64,000 bases of DNA, from the NCBI RefSeq assembly GCF_001683795.1, contig NZ_LIGX01000020.1, forward strand, positions 1 to 64,000. The letters are read 5' to 3'. Both the position numbers and the translations under genes were made by a program. Positions within the stretch are counted from its first letter, which is position 1; the number at the start of each line of letters is the position of its first letter. Below, piece by piece: positions 62,914-64,000 of the stretch. The notes under the pieces are model-generated. The model did no database searches. It saw nothing but the letters and a program-made list of their open reading frames with translations, and was not told the origin of the DNA. This stretch comes from Neoakkermansia glycaniphila (lineage in GTDB: Bacteria; Verrucomicrobiota; Verrucomicrobiia; Verrucomicrobiales; Akkermansiaceae).

Positions 62914-63417
62914 TCAAGGAGAGGCAAAGAGTTCCCCGTCACAAGTATGTAACAGGAAAGCGCGCTGCTCCCGGTCGAGAAGCCGCTGCTTCATCGCGAG
63001 GCCTCCGGCGTACCCTGTCAGCTCTCCCCGGCAGCCGATCACGCGGTGGCAGGGAATGAAAATGGGGATGGGGTTCCGGTGGTTGGCCATGCCGACGGCA
63101 CGGCATGCCTTCGGCGAACCGATCTCCTCGGCGATGTCGCGGTAAGAGGCCGTTTGCCCATAGGGAATGCGGAGCAGGGCATCCCACACCTTCTTCATGA
63201 ACGGTGTGCCTTGCGGCGACAGCGGCAGGTCGAACGACTCCAGTTCTCCGGCGGCATACAGTTCCAGCTGGCGGAATGCCTCTTCGATGATGGAATCTCC
63301 CTCTGCCTGAGGCTGATCATGGCAGGACAGGGGAGGATTCAGCACGACGCGTACGACGGCCCTTCCATCCGACTCGATGCCGATGAATCCCAAAGCTGTA
63401 TCGCGGTAAACGGTCAT
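62914..63417 (-). CDS. ogt: Methylated-DNA--protein-cysteine methyltransferase Ogt
   Basis: Ogt removes methyl groups from O6-methylguanine by transferring them to its own cysteine. The active site is NPIPIFIPCHRVIGCRG with the acceptor Cys in PCHRV, and GQTASYRDIAEEIGSPKACR holds the DNA-binding helix. The start MTVYRDTALG at 63417 gives 167 residues; an in-frame ATG at 63459 overlapping the nfo stop would add 14 residues. It follows the DNA repair gene nfo, so two DNA repair enzymes are linked. Confidence 0.94.
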   Translation of the reverse strand: MTVYRDTALGFIGIESDGRAVVRVVLNPPLSCHDQPQAEGDSIIEEAFRQLELYAAGELESFDLPLSPQGTPFMKKVWDALLRIPYGQTASYRDIAEEIGSPKACRAVGMANHRNPIPIFIPCHRVIGCRGELTGYAGGLAMKQRLLDREQRAFLLHTCDGELFASP

Positions 63418-63451
63418 ATATTCATTGGATGTTGGATCGTCATGTTTCCGT

Positions 63452-64000
63452 TCAAACATCGTCCCGGTAAAGTTTCCGGAGCATGGCGATCTCGCGGGCG
63501 TGTCCGGCGAGATCGTTGGGCGTTTCCAAATAGAAGGGAAGATGGCGCAATACGGGGTGATTGATGATGCGGGCCAGCGCATCGAGTCCGATATGGCCTT
63601 CGCCGATGGTTGCATGCCTGTCCTTGCGGCTGCCGCGCGGATTCTGGCTGTCGTTCAGGTGAATGGCTTGCAAATGTTCCAACCCGATCGCACGGTCGAA
63701 ATGCTCCAGCACTCCGTCGAGATCGCCCGCGATATCGTATCCCGCATCCCAGACGTGGCAGGTATCGAGGCACACTCCGAGAAGATGCCGATGCCCGACG
63801 CGGTCCATGATCTCGCGCAGCTCCTCGAACTCCCTGCCTATCTCGCTGCCCTTGCCGGACATGGTTTCGAGCAACACCGTTGTGGCCTGTTCCGGCTTCA
63901 GTATCTCGTTCAGCGCGGCGGCCACCCATTCGATCCCGGCCTCTACCCCCTGATTCACATGATTGCCGGGATGGAAATTGTACAGGCTGCCGGGGATGGA
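63452..64000 (-). CDS. nfo: Endonuclease IV, partial (N-terminus beyond the right edge)
   Basis: Nfo cuts DNA at abasic sites in base-excision repair. The 182 visible residues are the C-terminal two-thirds of a protein of about 280; the frame is open at the right edge and begins [14 protein letters not shown]. Zinc-site residues are present: [13 protein letters not shown] (Glu), [15 protein letters not shown] (Asp and His), AIHLNDSQ (Asp), ATIGEGHIG (His) and FYLETPN (Glu). The full N-terminus and start lie outside the window. It is followed by ogt. Confidence 0.95.
   Translation of the reverse strand, partial: SIPGSLYNFHPGNHVNQGVEAGIEWVAAALNEILKPEQATTVLLETMSGKGSEIGREFEELREIMDRVGHRHLLGVCLDTCHVWDAGYDIAGDLDGVLEHFDRAIGLEHLQAIHLNDSQNPRGSRKDRHATIGEGHIGLDALARIINHPVLRHLPFYLETPNDLAGHAREIAMLRKLYRDDV

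Noticed and set aside
40398..62957. Shared 15-mer ACAAGTATGTAACAG at 40398 and 62943
   Set aside because: One copy is inside the ogt coding sequence. A few such repeats are expected by chance in 64 kb, and the flanks do not match.
1..64000. tRNA, rRNA, CRISPR, insertion sequences, prophage or integrase
   Set aside because: I looked through the intergenic regions and found no cloverleaf-like sequence, regular spacer array, transposase or integrase motif. A covariance-model search would be needed to rule out small RNAs.

Overview
The window is a GC-rich bacterial chromosome segment. It has no rRNA, tRNA, CRISPR array or insertion sequence that I can see. Gene content points to a mucus-associated member of the Verrucomicrobiota, most likely Akkermansia or a close relative. 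The evidence is very large autotransporter-associated beta-strand repeat proteins, a PEP-CTERM tail, a secreted GH20 hexosaminidase, a secreted GH110 alpha-galactosidase with an NPCBM domain, and dense housekeeping operons. The taxonomic call is inference from gene content, not from a marker search.

Layout from left to right. 1-7349 (minus) is a giant autotransporter whose barrel runs off the left edge. 7704-9740 is the GH20 enzyme, then a tiny membrane protein and an unknown secreted 704-residue protein. 12437-14219 holds dnaA (minus) and an AT-rich region with phased DnaA boxes, a strong oriC candidate. thiL and a CPBP membrane protease follow (minus), then a family 2 glycosyltransferase, a secreted ankyrin protein, two pseudouridine synthases and a TPR protein. 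21700-25803 is a plus-strand run with metF, a TPR membrane protein, a lipoprotein and a small secreted protein. 25852-31054 (minus) is the tig-clpP-clpX-tsaD-tmk operon. Next come a small ribbon-helix-helix-like protein, an AsmA-like anchored protein, a GH13 enzyme, an OsmC protein and feoAB.

38372-49726 is the least ordinary part. It contains a secreted serpin fused to ankyrin repeats, divergent from a small lipoprotein. Then come a ClC channel/antiporter with CBS domains coupled to a PTS EIIA-like gene, and four tandem paralogues that each join a GYF_2-like head, a rhomboid-like membrane domain without recognisable catalytic residues, and Sel1 repeats. A thioesterase heads that run. A divergent SGNH hydrolase with beta-strand repeats and a PEP-CTERM tail follows.

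53047-57519 (minus) is a fur-like-sufC-sufB-sufD-comF operon for Fe-S cluster assembly. It diverges from the GH110 gene. The right end (minus) holds rpoN, a thioesterase, a membrane protein, ogt and a partial nfo.

The promoters I can read are sigma70-like (TTGAcN, 16-18 bp, TANNNT). Several surface-protein genes have a short perfect hairpin just after the predicted transcription start, while some small lipoprotein or secreted genes appear nearly leaderless. The best candidates for undescribed biology are the four-gene pseudorhomboid/Sel1 array, the serpin-ankyrin fusion, the EIIA-ClC pair and the cysteine-rich FeoA extension.
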